Shown: positions 9,129 to 17,918, counted from the first letter of the stretch. The stretch: DNA of 64,000 nt from Mesorhizobium sp. (GCF_004962245.1 NZ_SUHQ01000014.1:62001-126000), one strand, 5' to 3'. Notes: generated by a model from the letters alone, not told the origin. Numbers and translations are program-made.

Positions 9129-10055
9129 TCAGCGGCCAATCTTCTCCGGCCGCTGACGGACCATACGCTGCGACTGGGCAAGCCCGATGAAGTCGCGTGC
9201 GGCCTGCGGCAGGCCGGAGCCGCGGCGCCAGACCATGCCGACCTGGACCACCGGCAAGGAGCCCGAAATATCGCGCGATTCGATGCGGTCACCTTCGAGC
9301 GACCACGGCCGGTAGACGAGGTCGGGCAGCAGCGCCACGCCGGCGCCGGTGGCGACGAGGCTGCGCACTGCCTCGACCGAGCGGGTGCGGAAGGCGACAT
9401 GCGGCTTGGCGCCGATCGCCGCCAGCAGTTTTCCCGTATTCTCCTCGATCTCGTCGACGGTCAGCATGATCAGCGGCTCCGAGGCGATGTCGCCGATGCC
9501 GATGATGTCGGCGCCAGCCAGCGGATGGCCGAGCGGCAGCCACAGCCGGTAGGCCGAGACTTCGAGGATTTCCGATTGCAGCGCGGTGCGGTCGCGCAGG
9601 TTCGAGGTGACCATGACGGCGATGTCGAGCTTGCCGCCGATCAAGAGATGTTCGAGGTAATCGCCATTGTCCTCGATGGCCGAGATTTCGACGCCCGGAT
9701 AGGCGCGGCGGTAGCGGGCGAGAAGGTCGGACAGCACATAGCCGGCGACCAGCGAGGTGACGCCGAGCTGAAGCCGGCCGCCTGCAACCGCCTGATCGCC
9801 GAAGAAGGCGCGGCGCGCGTCGGAAACGTCGGCAAGGATCTTTGTCGCGTGGCGCAGGAACTGATGGCCCTTGTGGGTGATGTTGAGGCCGCGCGGATGG
9901 CGCTCGAACAGTTCGACGCCGAGATCGCTTTCAAGCTCCTTGATCGCTTCCGTGACCGACGATTGCGAGATCGACAGGTTCTGCGCGGCGCGCGACACGG
10001 TGCCCTGCTCAGCGACGGCGATGAAGAACTGCAGCTGGCGGATGGTGAAGGCCAT
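9129..10055 (-). CDS. LysR-family transcriptional regulator
   Basis: DNA-binding regulator of 308 residues with the N-terminal winged helix (FFIAVAEQGTVSRAAQNLSI, then SQSSVTEAIKELE) and a C-terminal effector-binding domain. The start MAFTIRQLQFF at 10055 places the helix-turn-helix at the usual distance from the N-terminus; the frame is open to 10121, but those 22 extra residues are not typical. It is co-oriented with and directly upstream of the polyamine-type transporter operon, so that operon is its probable target. The inducer is unknown. Confidence 0.9.
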   Translation of the reverse strand: MAFTIRQLQFFIAVAEQGTVSRAAQNLSISQSSVTEAIKELESDLGVELFERHPRGLNITHKGHQFLRHATKILADVSDARRAFFGDQAVAGGRLQLGVTSLVAGYVLSDLLARYRRAYPGVEISAIEDNGDYLEHLLIGGKLDIAVMVTSNLRDRTALQSEILEVSAYRLWLPLGHPLAGADIIGIGDIASEPLIMLTVDEIEENTGKLLAAIGAKPHVAFRTRSVEAVRSLVATGAGVALLPDLVYRPWSLEGDRIESRDISGSLPVVQVGMVWRRGSGLPQAARDFIGLAQSQRMVRQRPEKIGR

Positions 10056-10126
10056 CGCCGGACTAAACACGGCGGAGGCGGCGCTGGGAAGTGGGCGATC
10101 GGTATCACTTGACGATCGCAAGATTC

Positions 10127-10143
10127 GTAACTAACTAAGTTAC
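10127..10143 (+). promoter_or_regulatory. Candidate Rrf2 operator abutting the start codon
   Basis: GTAAC-taactaa-GTTAC lies immediately 5' of the ATG at 10144. A TTGACG at 10109-10114 could be the -35 element, with a poor -10 inside the dyad. That arrangement would leave little or no 5' leader. The lysR gene diverges from the other side, so the dyad may influence both. Confidence 0.5.
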
Positions 10144-10593
10144 ATGAAACGAAACAGCAGACTGTCCTCGACCCTGCACATTCTTGTCCACATGGCCGAG
10201 ACGCAGGAACACGCGCTGACCTCCGAGCAACTCGCCACATTCATCCATACGAACCCGGTCGTGGTCCGCCGGACCATCGCCGGCTTGCGCGACGCCGGCA
10301 TCGTCACCTCGGCGCGCGGCCATGGCGGCGGCTGGCAGCTTGGCCGTGCGCCCGAGAAAATTTCGCTGGCCGAGATCAGCGCCGCGCTTGGCGAAACGCT
10401 GCTGCCGTTCGGCACCGAGCCGGAAAGCCCCGGCTGCCTCGTCGAACAAGCGGTGATAGCGGCGCTCGATGATTTTCGCGTCGAAGCCGAGAGGCTGCTG
10501 GCGGAAAAACTCAGTCGCATCACGCTTGCCGACCTCGCCGCAGATTTCCGCCGCCGTTACGAGTTGATTGGAGTGACCAGCCATGCAGTATGA
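10144..10593 (+). CDS. Rrf2-family transcriptional regulator
   Basis: Winged-helix regulator of 149 residues with the Rrf2 pattern: SSTLHILVHMA, a helix-turn-helix TSEQLATFIHTNPVVVRRTI, and the wing ARGHGGGWQLGRAPEKISLAEI. It has a single cysteine (Cys98) and lacks the three-cysteine cluster of IscR/NsrR, so it resembles the YwnA-like subgroup and is unlikely to carry a conventional iron-sulfur cluster. No clear Shine-Dalgarno precedes the ATG. It overlaps the next flavoprotein gene by 11 bases, so the two are co-expressed; thiol or redox sensing is an inference from that partner. Confidence 0.92.
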   Translation: MKRNSRLSSTLHILVHMAETQEHALTSEQLATFIHTNPVVVRRTIAGLRDAGIVTSARGHGGGWQLGRAPEKISLAEISAALGETLLPFGTEPESPGCLVEQAVIAALDDFRVEAERLLAEKLSRITLADLAADFRRRYELIGVTSHAV

Positions 10594-11479
10594 TCTGATT
10601 GTCGTGGGCGGCAGCTTTGCCGGCCTGTCCGCCGCCATCCAGGCGGCACGGGCCCGGCGCAACGTCCTGGTGATCGATGCGGGCCAGCCGCGCAACCGCT
10701 TTGCCGAGCATTCGCACGGGTTCCTCGGACAGGATGGGCGCACGCCCGGCGCAATCCTGGACGATGCAAAGCGGCAGCTGATGGCCTATCCGACAGCCAA
10801 GCTCGTCGCCGGGTTGGCGGACAGGGCCGCTGCCGCCGGTGCCGGCTTCGAGATCACCACGGATCGCGGCGAGACATTCGGCGCGGCGCGGCTGGTTCTT
10901 GCCACCGGCGTGCGCGATATCCTGCCCGATGTCCCAGGGCTTGCCGAGCATTGGGGGAAGAACGTGCTGCATTGTCCCTATTGCCACGGCTACGAGGTGG
11001 CCGGTGGGCCGCTTGGCGTGCTGGCAACCGGACCGATGTCGGTGCATCAGGCGCAGCTGATCGCCGACTGGGGCGACGTCACGCTGTTCGCAAACGGCAT
11101 GTTCGAGCCTGACGCGGAACAGATGCTTGAACTGGAAAGGCGAAAGGTACGGTTCGAGCCGACCGGCGTGGCGGAGCTGGAAAAGGACGGTTCGGGAGGG
11201 CTGAACGTCAGTCTCGAAGACGGCCGCAAAGCCGGCGTCAAGGCACTGTTCACCGCACCGCGCAACACCATGGCGAGTCCGGTTGCCGAACAGCTCGGCT
11301 GCAGCTTCACGGAAGGTCTTCTCGGTCCAGTGATCACCGTCGACGACCGCCAGCAGACGACAGTCCCGGGTGTCTATGCCGCCGGAGACGCGGCACGATC
11401 GATGCACAACATCGCCTTCGCCGTATCAGGCGGCGCCTTCGCGGGTATATGCGCCCACCAATCGCTGGTTTTCGGTTAG
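10583..11479 (+). CDS. Thioredoxin-reductase-like FAD-dependent oxidoreductase
   Basis: Flavoprotein of 298 residues in the TrxB superfamily. The FAD dinucleotide fold is IVVGGSFAGLSAAIQAAR at the N-terminus, the redox-active pair is CPYC (Cys131, Cys134) followed by HGYE, and the C-terminal FAD motif is GVYAAGDAA. The NADPH-binding glycine motif expected after the CPYC domain is not canonical here (GVLATGPMSVHQA), so its electron donor may differ from that of true thioredoxin reductase. Start overlaps the Rrf2 gene. Probably a disulfide or small-molecule reductase controlled by that regulator. Confidence 0.88.
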   Translation: MQYDLIVVGGSFAGLSAAIQAARARRNVLVIDAGQPRNRFAEHSHGFLGQDGRTPGAILDDAKRQLMAYPTAKLVAGLADRAAAAGAGFEITTDRGETFGAARLVLATGVRDILPDVPGLAEHWGKNVLHCPYCHGYEVAGGPLGVLATGPMSVHQAQLIADWGDVTLFANGMFEPDAEQMLELERRKVRFEPTGVAELEKDGSGGLNVSLEDGRKAGVKALFTAPRNTMASPVAEQLGCSFTEGLLGPVITVDDRQQTTVPGVYAAGDAARSMHNIAFAVSGGAFAGICAHQSLVFG

Positions 11480-11487
11480 ATCCCGCT

Positions 11488-12252
11488 CTAGTCGCCGACA
11501 ATGCTGAGCCGCGCGCCGGCCTGCCCAAGTGCGGCGGCAATGTCATGCGGCGGCGGCTGATCGGTGACGAGTTCGGAAAAACCGTCGAGGCCGCAGACCT
11601 GGACCAGGCCCTGGCGGCCGAATTTGGTGTGGTCGGTGATGACCAGCGTGCGCTGGCCGCGCGACAGCACCATGCGGGCGAATTCCGCCTCTTCCAGATC
11701 ATAGTCCATGACGCCCGTGGCAGCATCGACCGCGCCGGTGGAGATCACCGCATGGTTGACGGAAAACCGGCTGACGAACTCGATGGCCGAGACGCCGAAG
11801 GCGGCGCCCGAATCGCTGCGCAACTCGCCGCCGGCCATATAGACCTTGTTGCCGTTGACCGTGGCCAGCGTGCGGGCGATGTCGGAAGAGTTGGTGACGA
11901 CCGTCAACCGCCGGTGGCCGAGCAGTTCGCGGGCCAGGAAAGAGGTGGTGGTCCCGGTGTCGAGCATGATCGATTCGCCGTCGCGGATGGTGGCGGCAAC
12001 CATGCGGGCGATGGCGCGCTTGGCATCGGCGTTCTCGCGCATGCGCCGCTCGAACGGCGCCTCGCCGGCCATCGAGGGCAGGCCGACGGCGCCATGCATC
12101 TTCAGGATCGAACCGTCACTGGTCAATGGCTTGACGTCGCGGCGCACGGTCTCCAGCGAGACGCCCAGCCGGTTGGCCAGGCTGGCGATGGTGACGGTGC
12201 CCTCCTCCTGCAGGAGACGTAGGATTTCGCCATGCCGCTTCGAATGGATCAT
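11488..12252 (-). CDS. DeoR-family transcriptional regulator
   Basis: Repressor of 254 residues: an N-terminal DeoR helix-turn-helix (RHGEILRLLQEEGTVTIASL, then VSLETVRRDV) and a sugar-phosphate-sensing C-terminal domain with DTGTTT and ITDHTKFG. The start MIHSKRHGEI at 12252 is at the normal distance from the DNA-binding domain; 100 codons of upstream open frame are rejected. It is transcribed divergently from the kinase/dehydrogenase pair, which it probably controls. It converges on the flavoprotein gene, with only 8 bases between them. Confidence 0.92.
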   Translation of the reverse strand: MIHSKRHGEILRLLQEEGTVTIASLANRLGVSLETVRRDVKPLTSDGSILKMHGAVGLPSMAGEAPFERRMRENADAKRAIARMVAATIRDGESIMLDTGTTTSFLARELLGHRRLTVVTNSSDIARTLATVNGNKVYMAGGELRSDSGAAFGVSAIEFVSRFSVNHAVISTGAVDAATGVMDYDLEEAEFARMVLSRGQRTLVITDHTKFGRQGLVQVCGLDGFSELVTDQPPPHDIAAALGQAGARLSIVGD

Positions 12253-12501
12253 CGGGTTTCGCTCAATCGGATTGTTGCGCCGCTGACCGCTTCTAAGGCA
12301 AATCGGCCACAGCTTACAAGAAATCCTTGTGGCTTCGGGCAAAAAGACAGAAAAAACCACAAGTTTTCGTTGACAAGCCAGGCAAGATGGCGTGACACTG
12401 GCTTGGTGACAGGCTCGTAACGGCCACAGGAAAACAATGGCTGAGCCGCACCAAAATTCGTCTTCCCGAACGTCTGGAAAATCGTCCGGCGCAAGGGAAA
12501 A

Positions 12502-12633
12502 GGATTTTTTCGAATCCGCGGGGGCGGATGCCGGCGTCGAAGAACCCGGCACAGGGGCTCGTCGGTGCGGTGCGGGATACCAATCCTGGCGTCCCGCACC
12601 GACGAGAGCTTCGCACTATCCCCTCCAGCCGGC
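12502..12633 (+). ncRNA. Candidate structured 5' leader of the kinase/dehydrogenase operon
   Basis: The 440-base gap before the kinase holds strong nested pairing: a perfect 13-bp stem (12558-12570 with 12594-12606), an AGGGG/CCCCT helix (12553-12557 with 12620-12624) and a GCCGGC/GCCGGC outer helix (12530-12535 with 12628-12633). A separate ATCCGC/GCGGAT hairpin lies at 12514-12529. No named riboswitch class was recognised. A TTGACA at 12370-12375 could be a -35 element for this leader, but the -10 is poor. The rest of the gap (12253-12500) shows only a CTTGTGG/CCACAAG pair. Confidence 0.4.
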
Positions 12634-12692
12634 TGCCATCCTTGTGCTACCCGTGGCGCCTTGTTGACTCCCGCGAAACGAGGGCTGAACCC

Positions 12693-13577
12693 TTGACTGC
12701 CGAGGACCGTATCCGCGCCCTGCCCTGTTGGACCGGCAGCATCGAGATCGCGCCGTTGCCGGGTGGCCTGAGCAACGCCAACTATCTGGTCGAGGACGCG
12801 GCTGGACGGCATGTCGTGCGCTTCGGCCAGGACTTTCCGTTCCACCACGTCTTTCGCGAGCGCGAGGTGATGACCGCGCGCGCGGCGCACGCCGCCGGCT
12901 TCGCGCCGGCGGTCCGCTATTCCGAGCCTGGCATCTTGGTGACGGAATTTCTCGGCGCCAAGACCTTTGTCGCCGAAGATGTGCGGGCCAATATCGGCCG
13001 CGTCGCCGCACTGATGCGCGGATTCCACCGCGAAATGCCAAACCATGTCTCGGGCGCCGGCTTCATGTTCTGGGTGTTTCATGTCATCCGCGACTATGCG
13101 CGCACGCTTGAGGAAGGCGGCAGCCGCATGCGGAGCGAGCTGCCACGCCTGCTGGCTCTGGCCGACGAACTCGAACGGGCGCAGAAACTGCTGCCGATCG
13201 TCTTTGGCCATAACGATCTTTTGCCGGCTAATATTCTCGACGACGGCGACAGGCTCTGGCTTATCGATTTCGAATATGCCGGCTTCAACACGGCGATGTT
13301 CGACCTTGCCGGCGTCGCCTCGAACGCCTGCATGAACGACGAGGAGTCCTTCGCCTTCCTGACCGCCTATTTCATGAAGGAGCCGGACCAGGCCATCCGC
13401 CGTTCGCACGCGGCCATGCAATGCGCATCGCTGCTGCGCGAGGCGATGTGGAGCATGGTTTCCGAACTTTATCTCGACGCGCCCGGCATCGACTACGTCG
13501 CCTACACCGACGAAAACCTGACGCGGCTGGAAGCCGCGCTGGAAAACTACAGAACGAAATACGGACAGAACTTATGA
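12693..13577 (+). CDS. Choline/ethanolamine-kinase-family phosphotransferase
   Basis: Small-molecule kinase fold of 294 residues (choline kinase/aminoglycoside phosphotransferase superfamily). The catalytic loop is HNDLLPAN (His173, Asp175, Asn180) and the metal-binding DFE begins at Asp192 in IDFEYAGF. I chose the TTG at 12693 because GAGGG lies 8 bases upstream and the reading starts TAEDRIRALPCW; the frame extends to 12528 but that part overlaps the predicted leader RNA. The stop overlaps the next ATG (ATGA at 13574). With the neighbouring methylamine-type dehydrogenase, a role in choline/betaine or amino-alcohol metabolism is plausible but the substrate is not known. Confidence 0.86.
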   Translation: MTAEDRIRALPCWTGSIEIAPLPGGLSNANYLVEDAAGRHVVRFGQDFPFHHVFREREVMTARAAHAAGFAPAVRYSEPGILVTEFLGAKTFVAEDVRANIGRVAALMRGFHREMPNHVSGAGFMFWVFHVIRDYARTLEEGGSRMRSELPRLLALADELERAQKLLPIVFGHNDLLPANILDDGDRLWLIDFEYAGFNTAMFDLAGVASNACMNDEESFAFLTAYFMKEPDQAIRRSHAAMQCASLLREAMWSMVSELYLDAPGIDYVAYTDENLTRLEAALENYRTKYGQNL

Positions 13578-16027
13578 CATTGCCCGCCCATGCCGAGATC
13601 GTCGTCATCGGCGGCGGCATTATCGGCTGTTCGACGGCCTATCATCTGGCGCGTGACCACAAGTCCGATGTCGTGCTTTTGGAGCAGGGCAAGCTGACTT
13701 CGGGCTCCACCTGGCATGCGGCGGGGCTGGTCGGACAGTTGCGCTCGTCGGCCTCCATCACTCGCGTGCTCAAATATTCGGTCGATCTCTACAAGGGGCT
13801 GGAAGCCGAAACCGGGCTGGCCACCGGCTGGAAGATGACCGGGTGCCTCAGGCTTGCCACCAATGCCGACCGCTGGATCGAGTACAAGAGGCTGGCGACG
13901 ACGGCGAAAAGCTTCGGCATGGACATGCAGTTGCTGTCGCCGGCCGAGGTCAAGACAATGTGGCCGCTGCTGGAAACTGGCGATCTCGTCGGCGGCAGCT
14001 GGCTGCCGACCGACGGCCAGGCAAGCCCTTCCGACATCACGCAGTCGCTGGCCAAGGGCGCGCGCATGCATGGCGCCAGGCTGTTCGAGGATACCCGCGT
14101 CACCGGCTTCGAGATGAAGGATGGCCGCATCACCGCGGTGAAGACCAACAAGGGCGACATCACCTGCGACAAGGTTGTGAACTGTGCCGGGCAATGGGCG
14201 CGGCAGGTGGGGGGGCAGGCCGGCATCAACGTGCCGCTGCAGCCGGTGAAGCACCAGTACATCATCACCGAGAAGATCGACGGGTTGGCGACCGATGCGC
14301 CGACGATCCGCGACCCCGACCGCCGCACCTATTTCAAGGAGGAGGTCGGCGGGCTGGTGATGGGCGGCTATGAGCCGAACCCGCAAGCCTGGACGACCGA
14401 CCTGCCCGGTGGCGACGTCCCCGATGACTGGGAGTTCCGGCTGTTCGACGACGATTACGATCATTTCGAGCAGCATATGAACCAGGCGATCGCGCGGGTT
14501 CCGGCGCTCGAAGCCGTCGGCGTCAAGCAGATGATCAACGGACCGGAGAGTTTCACGCCGGACGGCAATTTCATTCTCGGCGTGGCCCCCGAATGCGCCA
14601 ACATGTTCGTCGGCGCCGGCTTCAACGCCTTCGGCATCGCGTCGGGCGGCGGCGCCGGCTGGGTGCTGGCGCAATGGGTGGTCGACGGCGAGGCGCCGCT
14701 CGACCTGTGGGTGGTCGATATCAGGCGCTTTTCCGATCTGCACCGCGACCGGCAATGGGTTCGCGACCGCACGCTGGAGGCGTATGGCAAGCACTACACG
14801 ATCGGCTTCCCGCACGAAGAATATGTTACGGGCCGCCCCCGGATCGTCTCACCGCTTTACGAGCGGCTGCAAAAGCACCGCGCCGTGTTCGGCTCGAAAC
14901 TCGGCTGGGAGCGGCCGAACTGGTTCGCGCCAGAAGATGTCGAGCCGAAGGACGTCTATTCGATGGGCCGGCAGAACTGGTTCTCGCCGGTCGGCGACGA
15001 GCACCGGCATGTGCGCGAGAATGTCGGCATCTTCGATCAGTCATCCTTCGCCAAATATGAAATGCGCGGTGCGGACGCGCTGAAGGCGCTCGACTGGATC
15101 TGCGCCAACGACATCAACAAGCCGGTCGGCCGGCTGACCTACACGCAGCTTCTCAACACGCGCGGTGGCATCGAGGCCGACCTGACCGTGGCGCGGCTGG
15201 CTGAGGAAAAATTCTACATCGTCACCGGCACCGGTTTTCGCACGCATGACTTCTCATGGATCGGCGACCATGTCGGCAAGGCGCTCGACGTGACGCTCAC
15301 CGATGTCACCGAGGATTTCGGCACGCTGTCGCTGATGGGGCCGCGTGCCCGCGACGTGCTGGCGGCAGTGACCGACGCGGATGTGTCGAACACCGCCTTC
15401 CCGTTCGGACATGTGCGGGAAATCTCCATCGCCGGCCACACGATCCGGGCGCTGCGCGTCACCTATGTCGGCGAGCTCGGCTGGGAGCTGCATGTGCCGA
15501 TCGCGGCAACGGGCGAGATCTTCGACGCGCTGATGGCGGCGGGCGCCAAGCACAGCATCCGCCCGGTCGGCTACCGGGCGCTGGAGTCGCTGCGGCTGGA
15601 AAAAGGCTACCGCGCCTGGGGCTCCGACATCACACCCAACGACACGCCGCAGGAGGCCGGCCTCGGCTGGGCGGTGAAGCTCAGAAAGAATATGGATTTC
15701 GTCGGCAGAAGGGCGCTGGAAAAGATCAGCGGCACCGCGCTGAAGAAACGTTTTGCCGGCTTCACCGTCGACGATCGCGAGATCGTGCTGGTCGGGCGCG
15801 AGACGATCCTGCGCAACAACGAGCCGGTCGGCTACCTGACCAGCGGCGGTTATGGCTACACGGTCGGCAAGAACATCGGCTACGGCTATGTGCGCAACGC
15901 CGATGGCGTCAGCGACGATTTCCTCGCCTCCGGCGAATACGAGCTGGTGGTGGCGATGGAGCGGACGCCGGCGAAAATCCATCTCGAGCCGCTTTACGAC
16001 CCGGCGGGAGAAAAGGTGAAGGCCTAG
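13574..16027 (+). CDS. Dimethylglycine/sarcosine-dehydrogenase-like FAD oxidoreductase fused to a GcvT domain
   Basis: Fusion of 817 residues. The N-terminal half is a DAO-type flavoprotein: VVIGGGIIGCSTAYHLAR binds FAD, and His48 in STWHAAGL is at the position of the covalently flavinylated histidine of dimethylglycine dehydrogenase. From about residue 430 the chain is a folate-binding aminomethyltransferase (GcvT) domain, ending with the GYVR and LEPLYDP elements. Such enzymes demethylate N-methylated glycines and pass the one-carbon unit to tetrahydrofolate. The start overlaps the kinase stop by 4 bases. It converges with a methyltransferase gene 12 bases downstream. Confidence 0.9.
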   Translation: MTLPAHAEIVVIGGGIIGCSTAYHLARDHKSDVVLLEQGKLTSGSTWHAAGLVGQLRSSASITRVLKYSVDLYKGLEAETGLATGWKMTGCLRLATNADRWIEYKRLATTAKSFGMDMQLLSPAEVKTMWPLLETGDLVGGSWLPTDGQASPSDITQSLAKGARMHGARLFEDTRVTGFEMKDGRITAVKTNKGDITCDKVVNCAGQWARQVGGQAGINVPLQPVKHQYIITEKIDGLATDAPTIRDPDRRTYFKEEVGGLVMGGYEPNPQAWTTDLPGGDVPDDWEFRLFDDDYDHFEQHMNQAIARVPALEAVGVKQMINGPESFTPDGNFILGVAPECANMFVGAGFNAFGIASGGGAGWVLAQWVVDGEAPLDLWVVDIRRFSDLHRDRQWVRDRTLEAYGKHYTIGFPHEEYVTGRPRIVSPLYERLQKHRAVFGSKLGWERPNWFAPEDVEPKDVYSMGRQNWFSPVGDEHRHVRENVGIFDQSSFAKYEMRGADALKALDWICANDINKPVGRLTYTQLLNTRGGIEADLTVARLAEEKFYIVTGTGFRTHDFSWIGDHVGKALDVTLTDVTEDFGTLSLMGPRARDVLAAVTDADVSNTAFPFGHVREISIAGHTIRALRVTYVGELGWELHVPIAATGEIFDALMAAGAKHSIRPVGYRALESLRLEKGYRAWGSDITPNDTPQEAGLGWAVKLRKNMDFVGRRALEKISGTALKKRFAGFTVDDREIVLVGRETILRNNEPVGYLTSGGYGYTVGKNIGYGYVRNADGVSDDFLASGEYELVVAMERTPAKIHLEPLYDPAGEKVKA

Positions 16028-16039
16028 GGCCCTTCGGGA

Positions 16040-16672
16040 TCAGTTCACGCGCAGAACGAGGCCGCGGCTGGGTACGGTATCCGCCTCGCCCGGCATGGAG
16101 ACATAAGGCGCCGTCTCCTCGGCGCGGGTGACGATGCCCTTTGCCTTGAGCTCGGCGATCCGCGCGGAAAAACCCGCATCCCACAGCGTGTTCTTGACCG
16201 TCAGCACGATCACTCCGCCCGGCCGGCAGATGCGGATCAGTTCGTCCAGCCCCTCGATGCCGACGTGGCCCGAGGTGAAGACGCCGGCCGATATGATGCC
16301 GGCATAGGCATTGTCCGCGAAAGGCAGCGGGCCGCCGAGCGCCAGGCAGTGAAGCGCTGAATAGACGCCCTTTCGTGCCGCCTGGGCAAGCATGCCCGCG
16401 GAAATGTCGAGCGCCTCGACCTGCGGATAGCCTGTGATGGCGAGCCATTCGCCGATGAGCCCGGTGCCGGCTCCGGCATCGAGAAGGGGGGCTGCGCCGT
16501 GCGGCAGATGACGGGCAAGCAAGGCGAGACAGATGGTCGGATGGCGATAACCGGCCGCAGACATGTCGGCGTCGTAAGTGTCGGACCAGCGGTCGTAGAG
16601 CGCCGCCAACTCTTCGGGCCGTTTCGCCGCATAGACTGCGCCGAGCGCACCCTCATGTCTGCTGTCCGTCAT
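16040..16672 (-). CDS. Class I SAM-dependent methyltransferase
   Basis: Methyltransferase of 210 residues with the SAM-binding motif I LLDAGAGTGLIGEWL, motif II VEALDIS and a post-motif region ELIRICRPGGVIVLTV. The ATG at 16672 (MTDSRHEGALG) is preferred over the longer open frame, which runs back through a palindromic repeat. The start YAAKRPEELAALYDRWSDTYD is typical of small-molecule or Williams-Beuren-type methyltransferases. The substrate is unknown. It converges with the dehydrogenase gene. Confidence 0.85.
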   Translation of the reverse strand: MTDSRHEGALGAVYAAKRPEELAALYDRWSDTYDADMSAAGYRHPTICLALLARHLPHGAAPLLDAGAGTGLIGEWLAITGYPQVEALDISAGMLAQAARKGVYSALHCLALGGPLPFADNAYAGIISAGVFTSGHVGIEGLDELIRICRPGGVIVLTVKNTLWDAGFSARIAELKAKGIVTRAEETAPYVSMPGEADTVPSRGLVLRVN

Positions 16673-16695
16673 TCGCAGTTCCCGTCCCCCAGCCA

Positions 16696-16795
16696 GCGCG
16701 TGATCCCGAAAACCGAAATCGGTTTTCGGGATCACGCGCAAGATCAAAATGCTACAGCGTCCTTTGCACGTCCGAAAGGACGGGAGGCGCGTGTA
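16696..16795. repeat. Rhizobial mosaic palindrome, family C, copy 1 (minus orientation)
   Basis: A perfect 21-bp inverted repeat with a 2-base spacer (16696-16716/16719-16739; arm begins GCGCGTGATCCCGAAAACC) is joined to a module that, read on the minus strand, runs GGACGTGCAAAGGACGCTG then TAGCATTTTGATC. The same two-module arrangement occurs at 22043-22138 and 53704-53803. Confidence 0.85.
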
Positions 16796-16868
16796 GCGAG
16801 CCATACGATGATAGCCAAACCGCGAAAATTGTGGAACCGTCGTCGCGACGAATAATGGGGCGGAAGCG

Positions 16869-17771
16869 ATGGTGGAGGACGAGGCACGCGCGGCGCTTGC
16901 GGCCATTCCGATGCTGGCCAGCTACAAGGGGCCGCTGGAACGGCTCGGCGGCCTCACCAACCTCGTCTTCCGGGCCGGCGGCTTCTGCCTGCGCATCCCC
17001 GGCAAAGGCACCGAGGAATATATCAACCGCGCCAACGAGGCGGTGGCGGCGCGGGAGGCAGCGAAAGCCGGCGTCAGCCCCGACGTGCTGCATGTCGAAG
17101 GCAACACGGGCGTGATGGTGACGCGCTTCATTGCCGGCGCCGAGACGATGTCGCCGGAAAAATTCAAGGCCCGGCCGGGCAGCCCGGCGCGCGCCGGCAA
17201 GGCCTTCCGCAAATTGCACGGCTCAGGCGCGGCGTTTCCCTTCCGCTTCGAGCTTTTTGCGATGATCGACGACTATCTGAAGGTGCTGTCGACCAAGGAT
17301 GTCGCCCTGCCCGCCGGTTACCACGATGTCGTACGCGAGGCCGGGACGGTGCGCGCGGCCCTTGCCGCGCATCCCCTGCCCCTCGCCGCCTGCCACTGCG
17401 ATCCGCTGTGCGAGAACTTCCTCGATACCGGCGACAGGATGTGGATCATCGACTGGGAATATTCAGGGATGAACGATCCGCTCTGGGATCTCGGCGACCT
17501 CAGCGTCGAAGGACAATTCGACACGGCGCAGGACGAAGAGATGATGCGCGCCTATTTCGGCGGCGAGCCTTCGCCGGCGGAGCGCGGCCGCATCGTCATC
17601 TACAAGGCGATGTGCGACCTGTTGTGGACGCTGTGGGGACTGATCCAGCTCGCCAACGACAACCCGGTCGATGATTTCCGCGCCTATGCCGACGGGCGGT
17701 TCGCGCGCTGCAAGGCCTTGATGGAGACGCCGGAGTTTTCACGGCACCTGGCGGCGGTGCACGGGAATTAG
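16869..17771 (+). CDS. Choline-kinase-like phosphotransferase
   Basis: Kinase-fold protein of 300 residues (LicA/choline kinase type). The catalytic loop is HCDPLCEN (His176, Asp178, Asn183), followed by IIDWEYSG with the metal-binding Asp195. The N-terminal LGGLTNLVFRA segment is the ATP-binding glycine loop of this family. ATG at 16869. It is only distantly similar to the kinase at 12693, which has HNDLLPAN/DFE, so they are not a recent duplication. Choline or a related amino alcohol is the likely substrate. Confidence 0.86.
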   Translation: MVEDEARAALAAIPMLASYKGPLERLGGLTNLVFRAGGFCLRIPGKGTEEYINRANEAVAAREAAKAGVSPDVLHVEGNTGVMVTRFIAGAETMSPEKFKARPGSPARAGKAFRKLHGSGAAFPFRFELFAMIDDYLKVLSTKDVALPAGYHDVVREAGTVRAALAAHPLPLAACHCDPLCENFLDTGDRMWIIDWEYSGMNDPLWDLGDLSVEGQFDTAQDEEMMRAYFGGEPSPAERGRIVIYKAMCDLLWTLWGLIQLANDNPVDDFRAYADGRFARCKALMETPEFSRHLAAVHGN

Positions 17772-17918
17772 CCGAGGGTGATCTCGGAACGAAGGATTTC
17801 GGTTTTCGAAAGATCATGCCCAATTGGTCTGAACGACCGAGTTCGACCCTCTGTAGACCTTCTGCTCCACTGTAGGCTATCCAAGAGCGCATATTTCGAT
17901 ACTCAGGCATTCGAGCAA

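Noticed and set aside
12502..12633. Assignment of the leader to a glycine, SAM or TPP riboswitch
   Set aside because: The conserved core sequences of these classes are not seen; only base-pairing potential supports an RNA.
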